Assembly: GCA_019916065.1 (NCBI GenBank)
Contig: CM034237.1
Location: 20,233,752 to 20,297,751 of the forward strand
Reading direction: 5' to 3'
DNA length: 64,000 nt
Origin: Vitellaria paradoxa
Lineage: Eukaryota > Streptophyta > Magnoliopsida > Ericales > Sapotaceae
Shown here in pieces: positions 1-11,797 of this stretch (position 1 is its first letter; the number at the start of each line of letters is the position of its first letter). Under the pieces are notes generated by a model. It was not told where the DNA came from. It searched no databases and saw only the letters and a program-made list of their open reading frames with translations. The translations under genes were made by a program, and so were the position numbers.

Positions 1-53
1 TTTTCCTGATGGTGGAGAGGACCTCTACATACGAATGGCGCGCAAAGAGCTAG
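1..53 (+). CDS. 3' end of ectodomain exon, G-type lectin S-receptor-like kinase (gene A, partial)
   Basis: Reading from base 2, the sequence gives GGEDLYIRMARKEL and ends after one base of the next codon at a GTATGT donor (54). This is the usual end of the PAN/ectodomain exon in S-domain receptor kinases. The same junction occurs in gene B (GGQDLYIRVAASEL, then a phase-1 donor at 54411). The N-terminal lectin, S-locus, EGF and PAN parts lie left of the window. The next exon of the right type and phase is the transmembrane exon at 11374, so I infer that both belong to one gene with an intron of about 11.3 kb. It could instead be the stump of a separate, broken paralogue. Confidence 0.8.
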   Translation, partial: FLMVERTSTYEWRAKS

Positions 54-329
54 GTATGTTTCTGTCCTTCGTTTTTGTTTAATTTGGTGAAATGAATTTT
101 TTTTGGTTTAGAATTTAGATGATTGATTTCGTGCGGTTGAGGTGTTTTGTTTATCTAACAGTAGGCTCTTTCCTCGTACCACGCTTTATTAACCTCCTTC
201 AGTTACTAGATATGGCTTCTAAATTAGTGCAGCAGGCTAAAGCTAAATTTTGTAACTATTCTGAACTGTCTAATTTAAGTGGTCTTGAAACTAGGGATTT
301 CAATGTCGCAGGAATGAGGGTGGGTGGTA

Positions 330-353
330 ATATATATATATATATATATATAT
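330..353. repeat. (TA)n microsatellite
   Basis: Uninterrupted TA dinucleotide run inside the inferred intron 1 of gene A. Confidence 0.9.
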
Positions 354-458
354 TTATCCGATTTCAGAATAAATTTGTTTTTACTCAATATAATAATAAG
401 TATAAATTATATATTATATATAACAAATATTAACAATTATTGCAAATAGTATATATAT

Positions 459-1000
459 GGGTAAATTTCACTAACCTCTCCTGAGGTTTTTGACATCAAC
501 AAAAACTTTCCCTGAAGTTTCTGAAATAACACTGACCTCCCTTCCTTTACCAGATAAATTTCACTAACCTCCCCTGAGGTTTTTGAATGTGTAAATTTTT
601 TATAAAACCATATTTTTTGTGTCGAAAGCTTTCAAACGAGTATCATTGTCGCTATTTTTTTGAATTTGTGGGAACGAATTTGAAAAATCGTTCTCACAGT
701 TTGCTACTTTCTAAAAAAAAAGATGCCAAAATCAACCAAAAACTACATTTTATCTCAATTTATCCCACAGTTTGCTACTTTTTAGAAAAAAAAGACGTCA
801 AAATCAACCCTAAACTATATTTTATCTCAATTTATCTTATTTTTTCTTACTCCAAATGGGACTTTTAGGGGAAAAAATAGATCAGGGGAGGTTAGTGAAA
901 TTTATCTGGTAAAGAAAATGAGGACAGTGTTATTTCAGAAATCTCAGGGGAAGTTTCTGTTGGTGTCAGAAACCTCAGGGGAAGTTAGTGAAATTTACCC
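459..1000. mobile_element. MULE-like MITE with about 118-base terminal inverted repeats
   Basis: The left end starts GGGTAAATTTCACTAACC and the right end finishes with its reverse complement. The similarity extends about 118 bases inward on each side (459-577 and 884-1000). Both flanks read TATATATAT (450-458 and 1001-1009), which would be a 9-base target duplication as in Mutator-like elements, although the flanks are low complexity. There is no transposase. The long inverted repeats and small size (542 bases) fit a non-autonomous element. Confidence 0.8.
697..838. repeat. 71-base tandem duplication inside the MITE
   Basis: Two adjacent copies (697-767 and 768-838) both start CAGTTTGCTACTTT and contain AAAATCAACC and TTTTATCTCAATTTATC, with a few substitutions. 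This is the only internal structure between the long inverted repeats. Confidence 0.75.
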
Positions 1001-2888
1001 TATATATATTAAATAAATATATACTGTGTATATGTATTAAATAAATATTAAAAATATATATAAATTTATAAAAAAATATTTAAACATGTACGAAATAGAA
1101 TAGAAACCGTCACTTATCCCCGCCCGCGTCCGTGTTCCCACTCCATTCATGAGAAACCTTGAAATCTTTATATTTATATCTATTTTTGTTATAAGTATTT
1201 TTATATTTTTTTCAAACGAGGTGGTTACCTGCGCCGTGCGATGATTTTGACATCGTTGGGGCGAATTCCACAGACCACGAGGCATGGACTTTGTCCCTTT
1301 TGAAAAAGTCAATGCCACTGCCTTCCTGGGTTGGACACCAGTTTCTGGTTGGGGCTTAAATGAAACTTTAACAGCTCAAGTTTGGGCGGATTCCAATATA
1401 AATACCAAGAAATCTATAGATCTAGACTTGACCTGTATGAGTAAATGCCGGAGCTGCGAGGTAACTGCAACTGTTGTTTGAGTAAATTAATGCGGGGGCA
1501 GCGGGTTACCTGCGGCTGTTGTAATATCCAAATATCACGTCGTTTTAATTATTCTTTTTATTTAAATACATCTATTTATATTCAAATATATCATTAAATT
1601 TATATCGAAATATAAAATATAAATTTTAAATAAAACGATATTATTTTAAATAAAAAAATAATTAAAACGGTATCGTTTTGTGTAGTACTGCAACGGTCAA
1701 ATTACCTTAAAATATCTTTAACAGAGTCAAACCTAACGATGATCGTATCTATATTTGGTCAACACTTGTGCAAGCCGTACAACCACTTTTGCTACCGCTG
1801 GTTTCTTTTTTTGTCTTCCTTGTCATATCGATGTATGGCAATAGTATTTTATTTTTCTTGTCATTTTGCCTCTTCCTTTATTCCATGGGCATGTTTAATA
1901 GACGGAAAATAAGTTGAAAAGTATAATAAAAGTAGAAAGGTGTGATCTAAAAATGATATATAAAAAAATTTAATTAAAAAATAATATTAAAATTAGTTAA
2001 AGTTAGTGATTTTTGATGACTTTTGATACCACCAAACAAGTCCTATAAAACTGTTTCCTTATACCCTCGTCAGTGCATGAATTTTGTCACCATTATGATA
2101 TTAATTAAATTTTATTATAAAATAAAATTATTTATTGACTTGACTCAAATTAATTCGATTTATTTGGTAAATCAAAAGAGAATTAATATATATTTTTTCA
2201 TTTTGTAGTTTTTTTACTAAAATTTAATTTTCATTGTTCTTTTTCTTCTAATAACATCTAAGTATATTATTTATAATTTTTTTTAAAACTTTAAAAATTT
2301 GATTAAAAATAGAAGAATCCATGTATTTCTTATTTTTAAGTATTTTTTTTAAATGTGAATTACATGATTAGGAACTACAAAAGCAAAAATAAAATCAGAT
2401 ATTTCCTAAAAAAATAGAAGAATCTGTGTATTTCTTATTTTTAAGTATTTTAAATGTGAATTAAAAGCAAAAATAAAATCAAAATTTTCTTTAAAAAAAC
2501 AAAGGCAAAGTCATATAATATGAAAAAATAACCAAAAAATAAGATTGCTTCTTTTGAATTTAAAAAATAGGACGTAAATTTCTTTTAGGATTTCACTTTC
2601 TTATGTCCTTATTTTTATTCATTATGTATAAATATACAGTTTAATTTTAATATAATATCAGTGTAAATGTTTTACAAATAATACACCATCGTACAACACT
2701 ACCATTATTTTTAATTTAATAAAGTATTAAAAATAATTATTTTTCACACGTGTCATATTTTGAAATAGTCTTGTGTAGAATTTTGTTCACAAATAATCTA
2801 TCAAAATTGAACTCATAAACGTAATCAAAATTAAATTAAAGTTTGAAACAAAGTGAATCACTTATCACATTGTACAACATCAATATGG
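1001..2888. other. AT-rich intronic sequence, no gene recognised
   Basis: I see no recognisable coding sequence or element ends. The short open frame at 1284-1481 has no domain, no splice context and no similarity that I recognise. Confidence 0.5.
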
Positions 2889-3180
2889 TTAAGTAGTGTC
2901 TACTTCTGGTACGAGAAAGTCCGCAGCCTCTATCTTAGGGGTGAGCACTGGGTAAAACTTGCTCTGTGACCCTAACCGGCCAAAAATCATAGAGAGTAAA
3001 CCAATCTAGGCAAGTTCTAATTGAATAGCTTAACCGAGAAAGCTGTTGACAACTCCCACAATAAAGAGACAACCGCCCCCTAAAGAGGAGTCGAACTGAG
3101 GACCATATAATTCCAAGTCCTACGGCACGCTACCCGAACTAACTCAACTACCCTGAAGGGGCGTTAAGTAATGTCTACTT
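2889..3180 (-). mobile_element. tRNA-derived SINE, family 1, copy 1
   Basis: The body is 2906-3163, flanked by a 17-base target duplication with one mismatch (2889-2905 and 3164-3180, TTAAGTAGTGTCTACTT / TTAAGTAATGTCTACTT). On the minus strand it starts with a pol III A-box-like TAGTTGAGTTAG and a B box AGTTCGACTCC (plus-strand 3088-3098). The body aligns with the copy at 8601-8861 along its whole length, sharing CAACAGCT, CTAG(A/G)(T/C)TGGTTTACT and CACCCAGTG-like blocks. It is more diverged than copy 2. Confidence 0.85.
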
Positions 3181-3344
3181 GTAGCGAAAGCAATTGTACA
3201 ATGGCATGGTGAAGTTAGCGTAGTTCCAATTTAATGGTCTAAAGTAGTTGTAAAACGAATGGTGTCATCGTAGGCATTAAGCGAGGGTGATGCACGGAGA
3301 TCTTTTGTAATCTCTAGAGTGAATCGAGGACTGATTCAAGGATT

Positions 3345-4045
3345 TGATGCATTGGGCCATACCTAAGTCAAAGTGATTATATATAATAATGTTATACTTA
3401 TTGAGTATATATTATATGTCGAACGAATTCACTCAAATGGGTGGGCACAAGGAGGAAGATTGGAGCAAGTCTCCATTGTCGACAAACAGAACATTATACG
3501 AAGTCGCACCACAGCTATCAAATTTTAACCTTCAAATCGTTCCATTAAATGCACCAAATTAGACTTTATCTATTAGCTTCGAAGTTTAGCTATAAATAGA
3601 GAGAAGTGAGAGTGTTTTGTGTGTGGCAGTTAGGAAAGAACTTAAGAGAATTTATAGAGGAAGAAAGTGTTCTGAAAAAATTAAAAAATCTTTTAACACA
3701 AGATTACGAATCAATCAAAAATCTAAGTGTTTTGAGTGTTTAAATCAATCAATTCTCCAACAAATTTGGTATTAGAGCCACAGTTAAGCCAAATTGAGTA
3801 AAACAAGCAAAATTTTACTCTGTGCCCAGAAATCAAAATCCAAGAATCAAGATTTTTTGCACACCAGAAGGTAGCTCTTATCGAGACAATCATATCAGTT
3901 CGAATTGAAGCAAAAACAGAGTTTAGATGTATCCATACGATATTGTTGAAGTTTCTACAGAGCTCCCAACCACAACAACTATCGTTGTTGGAGAAAAAGC
4001 AATTTTCCACTTCACAGTAAAACATTCTATATATAAAATATTCCA
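3345..4045 (+). mobile_element. LTR-retrotransposon fragment: LTR end, primer binding site, start of internal region
   Basis: TGGTATTAGAGCC at 3767-3779 resembles the initiator-Met tRNA primer binding site of plant Copia elements (usually TGGTATCAGAGC). Four bases before it a sequence ending CCAACA (3762) would be the 3' end of the LTR. A TATAAATA box lies at about 3590. The stretch after the site resembles an untranslated leader. The LTR start was not located, so 3345 is only a guess. No second LTR or pol was found, so the element is truncated. Confidence 0.6.
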
Positions 4046-6147
4046 ACTATTTGTACAACTATTAGCCTATTTGTACATAGCAAAATTCTAAAGTAGGTGT
4101 TTATGTGCACAACCAAAATTATATTTAAAAGTGTCTCGTCAGTAGTCATATCACACCCCTAACTTAATTGTTCGGGAATGGATGGTATGAGAATATGGGA
4201 GATGGTATGAGAATATGGGAGCTACATAAAATAAATAAACACTTGTATTAACATCAAGTCATAATGTGAAAATAACAATCAGAGCTTCTAACATCGTCTC
4301 TCATTCCCATATCAAGATAATGAAATGACATCAGTAAAATAAGATTCGATGTCACACCCTGGTGACACAATCCAAAACTTACACAGTCGAAATAACATAA
4401 CAATAGTGATACAATCTCAAATGTAAATAAGTCTGGGACTTATACCCCGCGTCGCACAAATAAGAGTATATTAATCCAATGATGAAACAAAATAATATAC
4501 TAAGTCAATCCATTAGTCTCAACTAAGCTCTGTGTAGCTACTCCTTGGTCTCATGAGATCACCTAAAATAAGAATGGAATGAACACTACCGCCCAGTAGG
4601 TAGGGCCATGTAAGTGTGCACGAGTGAACAATAATCAAACATATACCATATCTCACAACAATATCCATCAAAATATAATATAACAATGCATATGTGAAGT
4701 AATGCAATGGCCAGTACTTTCTCTAATCTTCATCTACCCTCAACCTTATCTTGAGATGGTAACGCTGACAATATGCTTTCGTTTGATTATTATTTTTACA
4801 TTGTATATAGACGCATATTTATAGATTGAAGACTTAATTTGATTAGGAAATAGAATCTTTAGCAAATTTGGCCGCTCAAACCATCGGGCATCTTGTGTTT
4901 TGCTTATAGATCACACTAGCAATTGTTGATACTTTCTGGATAATCCTTGATATTCAAGAAATCAATTTTCATTCAGTTTCCTTTTGTGTTTAGGTTTTAT
5001 AATTATATCAACAATATTTTAAGAAACTCAGTTCTTATCTGATTTGAAAACTCAATTCTTGTCCGATTAGAAAATATTGTCTTCAATTAATTGAATCCTA
5101 ATTTTGTTTGAATTTGTCAAACTATAACTTTACTTGAGTTTTTACTTTATTTGAACCGTGCTAGTTGACTTGAATAGATTTGATTGTTCTTTAATTGGCA
5201 CGAATCCTAAGATTGGACGATTTTGTCCTAGATTAGAGATGAATAGTCCTTTAATTGGTGCTTAATCTAATCCAAGCAATGGTCAAGGTTGATATTTGAG
5301 TCCTTATGATTCTTAGGATACCCTTAACCAACTAATTAATCTTTATTTCAAACTTTTTATTTTGTTTTGGGCTTAATTTTTTTTTTTTTTTTTATCCTAT
5401 CTAATGGACAATCTGATTTAGCACTAGTCACGATTGGAATGGTTTGAAAATCAATTAGCATTCCCCGCCTTAACCTTTTAATGGCTAGATGTGATTATAG
5501 GGCTTTGGGACGTGATCTAGTTTTAATGACACATTTTAAAGAGGTTTTAGCAGTGAAACAACTAATTCTAAATTATTCGAAAACCTTAGGAGCCAATATT
5601 TTTAGGCATACTGAGTTGATTTGTGCAGTTTGATTTGATGATCTGAGATTGATATTTCTTGATACGACTTTTATTAAGATTCGAGATTGTAGTGATAAGT
5701 GGGTTCTGCTTGATCTGGTCAATGATCTGTGCACAATTCTTGATCTACCTTTGTCTTGGCTCGTTCTGCTGCTGAGTTTCTTACATTTTTGTCGACCTTC
5801 TCTTCCTTCAAAATTTTGCAATGCATCTCCTAGTTGTGCCTCATCTTTATCTTTTGGGCGGTACAATTGCTGGTTCTTAATAAATGGACAAAATTTCTTT
5901 TTACTTGGCTATATTCTTTACTATATATCTTGAATGATAAGAGCAAAATAAGGTCTCTAGAGTTATTGCAACTTTTATTGAAGAAGAAAGTGAAATAGTT
6001 AACCTGCACGTTGAAAAATTAAGTGAAAATTGCACGCATAATAGTTTTAAGATTTTAACTTACTCTAATAAACAAATATAATGCTACCTTTGGTTACAAA
6101 TTCTAAATGACTTCAAAATCTTTTATTTGTGGCGTGACTAAAAGTGC
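4046..6147. other. Intronic sequence, no gene recognised; contains an exact 20-base duplication
   Basis: GATGGTATGAGAATATGGGA occurs twice back to back at 4181-4200 and 4201-4220. The rest looks like old repeat debris. The opposing short open frames near 5573-5933 carry no domain that I recognise. Confidence 0.5.
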
Positions 6148-6291
6148 GTTTAGAGTTTTGAAAAACTCTAAAAATCGCTGAAAAATACTGAAAATTTTTA
6201 AAAGTTATTCATTTTTTATCTTATTGCACGAATTACGAACACATAACTTTTATTAAATTTTATCACTTTTTGTCACTCCAAACACTCTTAA
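6148..6291. mobile_element. Small MITE, GTGYGTTTAGAGT type
   Basis: The left end, GTGCGTTTAGAGTTTTG, is roughly the inverse complement of the right end, CACTCCAAACACTC. The internal bases include AAGTTATTCATTTTTTATC and a central run that recurs inverted near 52530-52680. There is no coding capacity. Boundaries are approximate. Confidence 0.5.
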
Positions 6292-6527
6292 ACAAGAAAA
6301 AATAGACGCTCAGAACAAAATATTTTAAATATATCTTAGAATTTGAATGTTTAAAATTATTTTATATAGCATTTTAGTTACTATAAATATTCATTTTATA
6401 TAGTATAAAGCTTTTTTTGGTTTGTTGGGTTGGGTTGGGTTGGGTTAGTTAAAAAAAAAACTTGACCCGGCTGTGTCGTGCATGTGCAGGTCATGAGTAA
6501 AATTTGTCCATATTTCCAAATATACAC

Positions 6528-6690
6528 TTAGGGCCTGTTTGACCGACCAAAACATACCAAAAGTCACTAAATTTTAACTACTTTTTGTACTTTCTTTCAA
6601 TAAAATTTTAATACCTATCACCTTTATATTATATTTTTTCATTTTTATTGTATTTTTTGATCAAAAATTAACCAACCAAGCGGGCCCTTA
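6528..6690. mobile_element. Tourist/Harbinger-like MITE with TTA target duplication (copy 1)
   Basis: The element at 6531-6687 has inverted ends GGGCCTGTTTG and CAAGCGGGCCC, flanked by TTA on both sides (6528-6530, 6688-6690). A 3-base TTA/TAA target duplication is typical of PIF/Harbinger elements. It is 157 bases long and has no ORF. Confidence 0.75.
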
Positions 6691-8195
6691 ATCAAACGGT
6701 ATAATTGTTAAAAAATAAAGGGTGTAAACGACGGGAATATTTTTAATGTAGGTGGGCTATATCTGACCATAGTTGATAAGTAGGGTTAATATAGTTTACC
6801 TTATGAAATTTGATCAGTTTTTACTTTAATGTTGTATTTGGAGTGAATATTTGTTGAAAAAAAAAAATTGAAAGGAACAATAGAAAGAAAAAAGAGAAAA
6901 AATATAAAATTTTAAATGCATGCTTTTATTTAAATAGATATATATAAAAATATAAAAAAATAAAAGATATTTATTAATAAATTAATTTTTTAAGTTAATT
7001 ATTTTTATTTTCACAAATCCGATGTGTTTTTTCTTTTATTATTCATTACATGAGAAGTGATTTCGAATTTCCATCCTTTACTTTTTCCTTCACAAATCCT
7101 TATTCCCAAAACAGCCTGAAAAAGGATCAAGTATACTAAAGCATAATTTAAAATGTGTCCGTATAGTTGACTCATAATATTTTTTACCCCTAAAATGAAG
7201 TGGTGCTCTATTTTTCTTGAGATAGCATAATTTATATTGCAAAAATAAAAATTCAAAACTTAAACTTCTCAAAACATCTAGTAACTACACAGTATCGGAC
7301 CAAGCCTTTGTGTTACCTAAGCTTGGCCCAGTCATTCAGTTATCCTTGGCCAAGGGCCCTTAGTCCACTTAGTTATCCTTTTAGCCCTGGCCCGGGAGTT
7401 GCTTTAACCCAATGTTTTGTTGAGTTTATTTCTTGGCCGGCCCTGTGACCACATGAGAAAGAAAAATAAGCAATAAAGGCAAGAGAACAATAGTCCAATA
7501 AACATTAAAAAAAAAAAAAGTTGTCATATAAGCTGCATAAGAAATCCACTAGCTCCACCTTCTTGGAACTTTCTTTCCGCTATAATGATCCGTTAGTTGA
7601 TTATAAAAACGAGGAATGGTAAAGAAAATGTTAAAAGTATTTGCGGCAGGTCACCGACTAACAATTCCACGTTGAAAAATTTCCTGTTTTCACATTGTGT
7701 GAACGTTCCTGTGGCTTTTGCAAGGTGTAGAGTACCTTCAAAAGCAATGTCATTCCAGAAATATCACAACTTGTTTTTTAAGCAATTAACCCCCACACGT
7801 TTCATGCAGATTCGGAGAGAGCTCCGTACTTTCAAATATTTGTTCTTACATTATTGAGCAGGAGGAGAAAAAAAAAAGAATGTTTAATTATTTCAAACCT
7901 AAAATTAAGTTAATGATGGATGAACAACTCCATGTGAGACCATCATCAAGTGAAGCACGTTTCTCTTTTTTATTGTTCTTCTTTAGGCAATGAAATATTA
8001 AACCAAATCACTGTCTCTCTCCTTGCTTCCATTAAAACTGTTTTTTTTTTTGGTGAAAAATGTTAGTAGTCTCAACTGAACAAATCATTAATTGCTCGTT
8101 TAGAACTCGCAAAATATCATAGAATTCTACAAATTTTTATAAAATTTAAATATTTTATTCACTGCATAAATTAAGATACTATAACTTTTAGAGAT
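6691..8195. other. Intronic sequence, nothing recognised
   Basis: There is no domain, element end or RNA gene that I can support. The frame at 7597-7857 (86 codons) has no recognisable motif. The GC-richer patch around 7290-7450 may be retroelement debris. Confidence 0.45.
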
Positions 8196-8583
8196 TTAGG
8201 ACCTGTTTGGAGGCTCAAAAACTAGCAAAAAAATATCAAAAATTACATTTTGTAACCTTTTATGTGTTTGGTAGATCCACAATTTTTCTCCTTTTTTTGT
8301 TTTATTACAATAAAAAATAAAACCAAAAGTTTTACCAAACACACAAAATTACCACTTTTTTGCTCTGCTACAGTAAAAAAAACTTACCAAACACACAAAA
8401 AATTACCATATTTTTTCTTTGCTACAGTAAAAAGTTTACCAAACATCTAATAGTTGTAAAAAAATACTAAAAATTATACTTTATTCCACTAAACACACAA
8501 AAAATTATAACAAAAAAACACACAAAAAACTACCAAAAGTTGAGATTTTTTGCTTTGTTTTTGAACATCCAAACGGTCTCTTA
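8196..8583. mobile_element. Tourist/Harbinger-like MITE with TTA target duplication (copy 2)
   Basis: The element at 8199-8580 starts GGACCTGTTTGGAGG and ends CCAAACGGTCTC, with TTA on both sides (8196-8198, 8581-8583). Inside, a motif CTACAGTAAAAA followed by TTACCAAACACACAAAA is repeated in tandem. The element at 47932-48281 has the same ends and the same internal motif. Confidence 0.8.
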
Positions 8584-8879
8584 AGAGTGTTTGCATGGTA
8601 GCCTCTTCGGGGGTGGTCAAGCGGGAGTTTGGAGGCGCCTAAGGGCCTAGGTTGCGTGCGGTCCCAGGTTCGACTCTCCTTCGGGAGGGTGGGTTACCGC
8701 TTTAGCAGGCTTCTAACAGCTCCTCTCGATCGAGCTGGTCAGCCAGGGCTTACCTAGGCTGGTTTACTACCTCGTGGGCCATTGCCGGCTTGGTCCACAG
8801 GGCGGGCTTCACCCAGTGCGCACCTTCGGGTAGCGACTGCGAGCTTCTTCCCGACTCACAGAAGAGTGTTTGCATGATA
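8583..8879 (+). mobile_element. tRNA-derived SINE, family 1, copy 2 (well preserved)
   Basis: The body at 8601-8861 is flanked by an 18-base target duplication with one mismatch (8583-8600 AAGAGTGTTTGCATGGTA, 8862-8879 AAGAGTGTTTGCATGATA). It has a pol III A box TGGTCAAGCGG (8614-8624) and a B box GGTTCGACTCT (8667-8677), about 43 bases apart, as in a tRNA head. The tail ends in CCCGACTCACAG without a long poly-A. The body is GC-richer than its surroundings. The copy at 2906-3163 is the same family in the opposite orientation. Confidence 0.9.
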
Positions 8880-9011
8880 AAAATATACCAAAAAAAAAAA
8901 AGTACAAAAAGTTGATATCAAAGTGATGTGCCGAAATTTAACTGAAAAAAATTGTTAAATTTTTGTAACTTCTGATAACTTTTATTATTTTTTGTTAGTT
9001 CAAACAGTTCT
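8880..9011. mobile_element. Right part of a MITE interrupted by the SINE
   Basis: The SINE target duplication AAGAGTGTTTGCATG is itself MITE-terminus-like, and the sequence after the SINE ends GTTCAAACAGTTCTTG, a rough inverted match. The SINE therefore appears to have inserted close to the left end of a MITE that abuts the one at 8199-8580. The same family resembles part of gene B intron 1 near 54880-55010. Confidence 0.45.
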
Positions 9012-11373
9012 TGTATTAACTTAATACTCCAAGCTCTCCCTAAACCCAGAAAAAAAAGAGAATACCAATCTTAACAGCGTCGATGGTTACCCAAGCATGA
9101 CGACCACAAACTCGGACTGGGAGTGCTAGCAGTGCCCTCCAACCACACAAACCTTCCCCCTAGTTTAATAGGATAAAGCGTGATTGGAGGATTTGATTGA
9201 ATGGTGGAAATTAAATACAATTCCACCCTTTGGCTTTTCAAGCCCTTGTCATATTAGTTTATTGCTGATATTTTCAACCCAGCTGACCAAGCTTGTCGAA
9301 CGAAGTGTGCTTTTCCTCTGTTTTCTTACTTAAACGTCTATATCTCACCTTCATGATAATTATGATTCTTCTTCTATTTCCTCTAAGCTCCTCTTGGGCG
9401 GCCCATCCACTTCCCCCCTCCCCCCCCCCCCCCACTTCCAAGGGCCTCCAACCCCGTCGGAGCAAAAACCATTATCACCCACCACCCCACCAACAACCCA
9501 CAGGCTCTTTTTTCTCAACAGATATGTAATTGCTTTTCTCTGCCTCTCCAATAATGGGTTTCCATAGATGAGCTTTCCTTGTCAAAGTGACCATTGCAAC
9601 CCTTAAGAAGCTGAAGCTAACGGGTCTTCCGCGGTGATTTTGATCCTGCCTTGCTGCTCTGTTGCTGCTTCTCTTTACTGTCCTCCACTTGCGATCATCA
9701 CTCTCCCTCTCTAAACATTGGTACATACAAAATCATATATGTATTGTTTAATAGTGTTGATTATTCACGGGGTGACGACTTTTGAATTGTTTTCCTTTTT
9801 TTTTTGGTTTCAATGTAAACCTTCTATCATCTGATGCCTTTCAAATATTGTCTAGTAATAGCGGCATTTATTGACAATTTGATAGATACATCATAATGTT
9901 TATATATTTGAGTTATATATTTGTTTGAATAAAAATTCCATCTTTGCATGCTTAACGTTTTAGTACTTTTAAATGTCAGGTCTTGCTAGTCAAGGTCGTG
10001 TTTGGTTGTTTTTGAAACAAGTTAAAAAAATTGGTGTAAAAGTGATAAATAACAAAATTTAATTACACAAAATTGGTAAAAGTTGGATTTTTTTTTTTTT
10101 TTTTTGTACTTGTTGAGATTTTAGGACCCTTTTTGACGTAGAAATTTTCACAAACTCAAATAAACATGGATTCTATGATCATTGAAGAGAGTTCATCTTA
10201 CGACATAATCAAGGTTATGCCATTTGATAAAGTAGATGGACAAAATAGAATGCAAATAACTAATCCCAAGTGGCAGGCGAACAGTCTTGATCAATTTGAG
10301 TATATATACGATTATCAATACATATATTCTCATTTTTGTTTGGTAGCTAGAGCAGGTTCTAGATAGCAGCGACCATGGTGATGAGGTGTTGATAATGGGC
10401 CACATAATGGTTTGATTGGGTGAGCACCGGTGGGTGTCAATGAAGAAGAAATATGAATTAATTGATGGGTTGGTTGATTTTACATCATCTCAGTTCATAA
10501 GTGTCTCCATAGAAAATTGACAAAAAAAATTTAAAAATTAAAAATTCAACACCTACTGTCGTGACAGTCGCATCCACACATTACTGTTATATGTTATCTC
10601 AAACCACTGAACAGAGAGTAATTGTTTATCCGGTCAATAACTCATCCATTATCAGCTGGCATTTTAGACTTTAAGCTAAACCCACAGGGGCTCGATTGAT
10701 TCAGTGCCTTCATACTAATCGCTCAGTGGAGATGTTTTGATATCTGAAATTGGAATTTGTTATGTCAAGTATAAACCTAAACTGGTTTTAGGTGTCTACT
10801 TCATTCCTTCATGGATTTTCAGTCTTTTTGTTAGTTCTCCCACCATAGCAGCTTATTTAGACTTCTCTATAATTATATGTTAGTTTTTCTCCCCTTGCCA
10901 ACTCTTCTGCATCTGTAATAATTGAAGAATCGGAGAAAAAGATAAATTTATGTAGAAAAAATAAATTCGAATGAAAATAATAAGAAAATAAAATAAAATA
11001 AAATAATTAAAGTAATTTTCTTTTTTCTTTTTTTTTTTGGGTTGAATTCAAGAAATGAAAATATAATTTTTAGATTTTTCAAAAATTTTAATTTCTACTT
11101 AGAAAAGCACAAAAAAAAAAAGGAACTAATAATTATATTTTTTTCAACTTTTTTTCCCCCTCCAGAAAATCTCGTTCCAGACAAAGCCTAAAGAAATTGT
11201 CTGCGTACCAAGATAGTTATAGTTTTCTTGCTTCTTGTTAAACGTTGTTTTCATGGAAACATTTCAAGAGATCCATTAGACAGCTAATGGTCAGCATCAA
11301 AATGCATAACCATAAACTGTGGAACATATAATTACAGAATTTAATTGTGAGCTTTTAATTGTTGGGTGGCCAG
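9012..11373. other. 3' part of inferred intron 1 of gene A; no supported gene
   Basis: It holds homopolymer tracts (a C run near 9419-9434) and a GC-richer patch at 9360-9720. One plus-strand frame (9293-9529) contains a hydrophobic stretch LTFMIIMILLLFPLSSSWAA that would work as a signal peptide, followed by a proline-rich tail. I could not match it to any peptide family, and much of the tail comes from the C run. A MITE-like patch lies near 9995-10140. Confidence 0.4.
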
Positions 11374-11759
11374 AGGCAATTGCTGATGCAAAGAGGAAAA
11401 AGCTAGCGGTGATGATCGTCATAGTTGTGCTATGTACCGTTTTTGGGATGATTCTCTCGGCTGTGGTTGGGTATTATATTTGCCAGTTGAGGAAGGCAAA
11501 AGTTAAAGGTAACTCTGCTTTTAGCTTTCCATTGTTACTATCGTTTCTTGATTGAATGGTCTTACGAGCTTAAGAGTACCCTCTCACCTGACTTATATTT
11601 TGCATATGGCATGCTTTTGGTGATATATATAAGAAGAAAGAGGGGAAAAAGCCTTCAAGGGCAAGTGATGGCGATTGTCACTACTTTAATCTGTTTAATT
11701 AATATGCTGTAGTCATTCTATCACAGTTCAACTCAACAATTAATGTATAATCTCAAACT

Positions 11760-11797
<38 letters not shown>

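Noticed and set aside
5573..5933. Opposing frames of 94-97 codons
   Set aside because: They mirror each other on the same DNA and carry no recognised motif.
8041..8062. T run followed by GGTGAAAA as a further SINE micro-insertion
   Set aside because: No direct repeat flanks it, and the motif differs from GGTAAT.
8601..8861. Possible tRNA gene from the A and B boxes
   Set aside because: The head does not fold into a full cloverleaf by eye, and the 260-base body with target duplications shows it is a SINE.
9360..9726. Overlapping minus-strand frames with glycine-rich sequence
   Set aside because: The glycine run is the reverse complement of a C tract; no domain or start context supports a gene.
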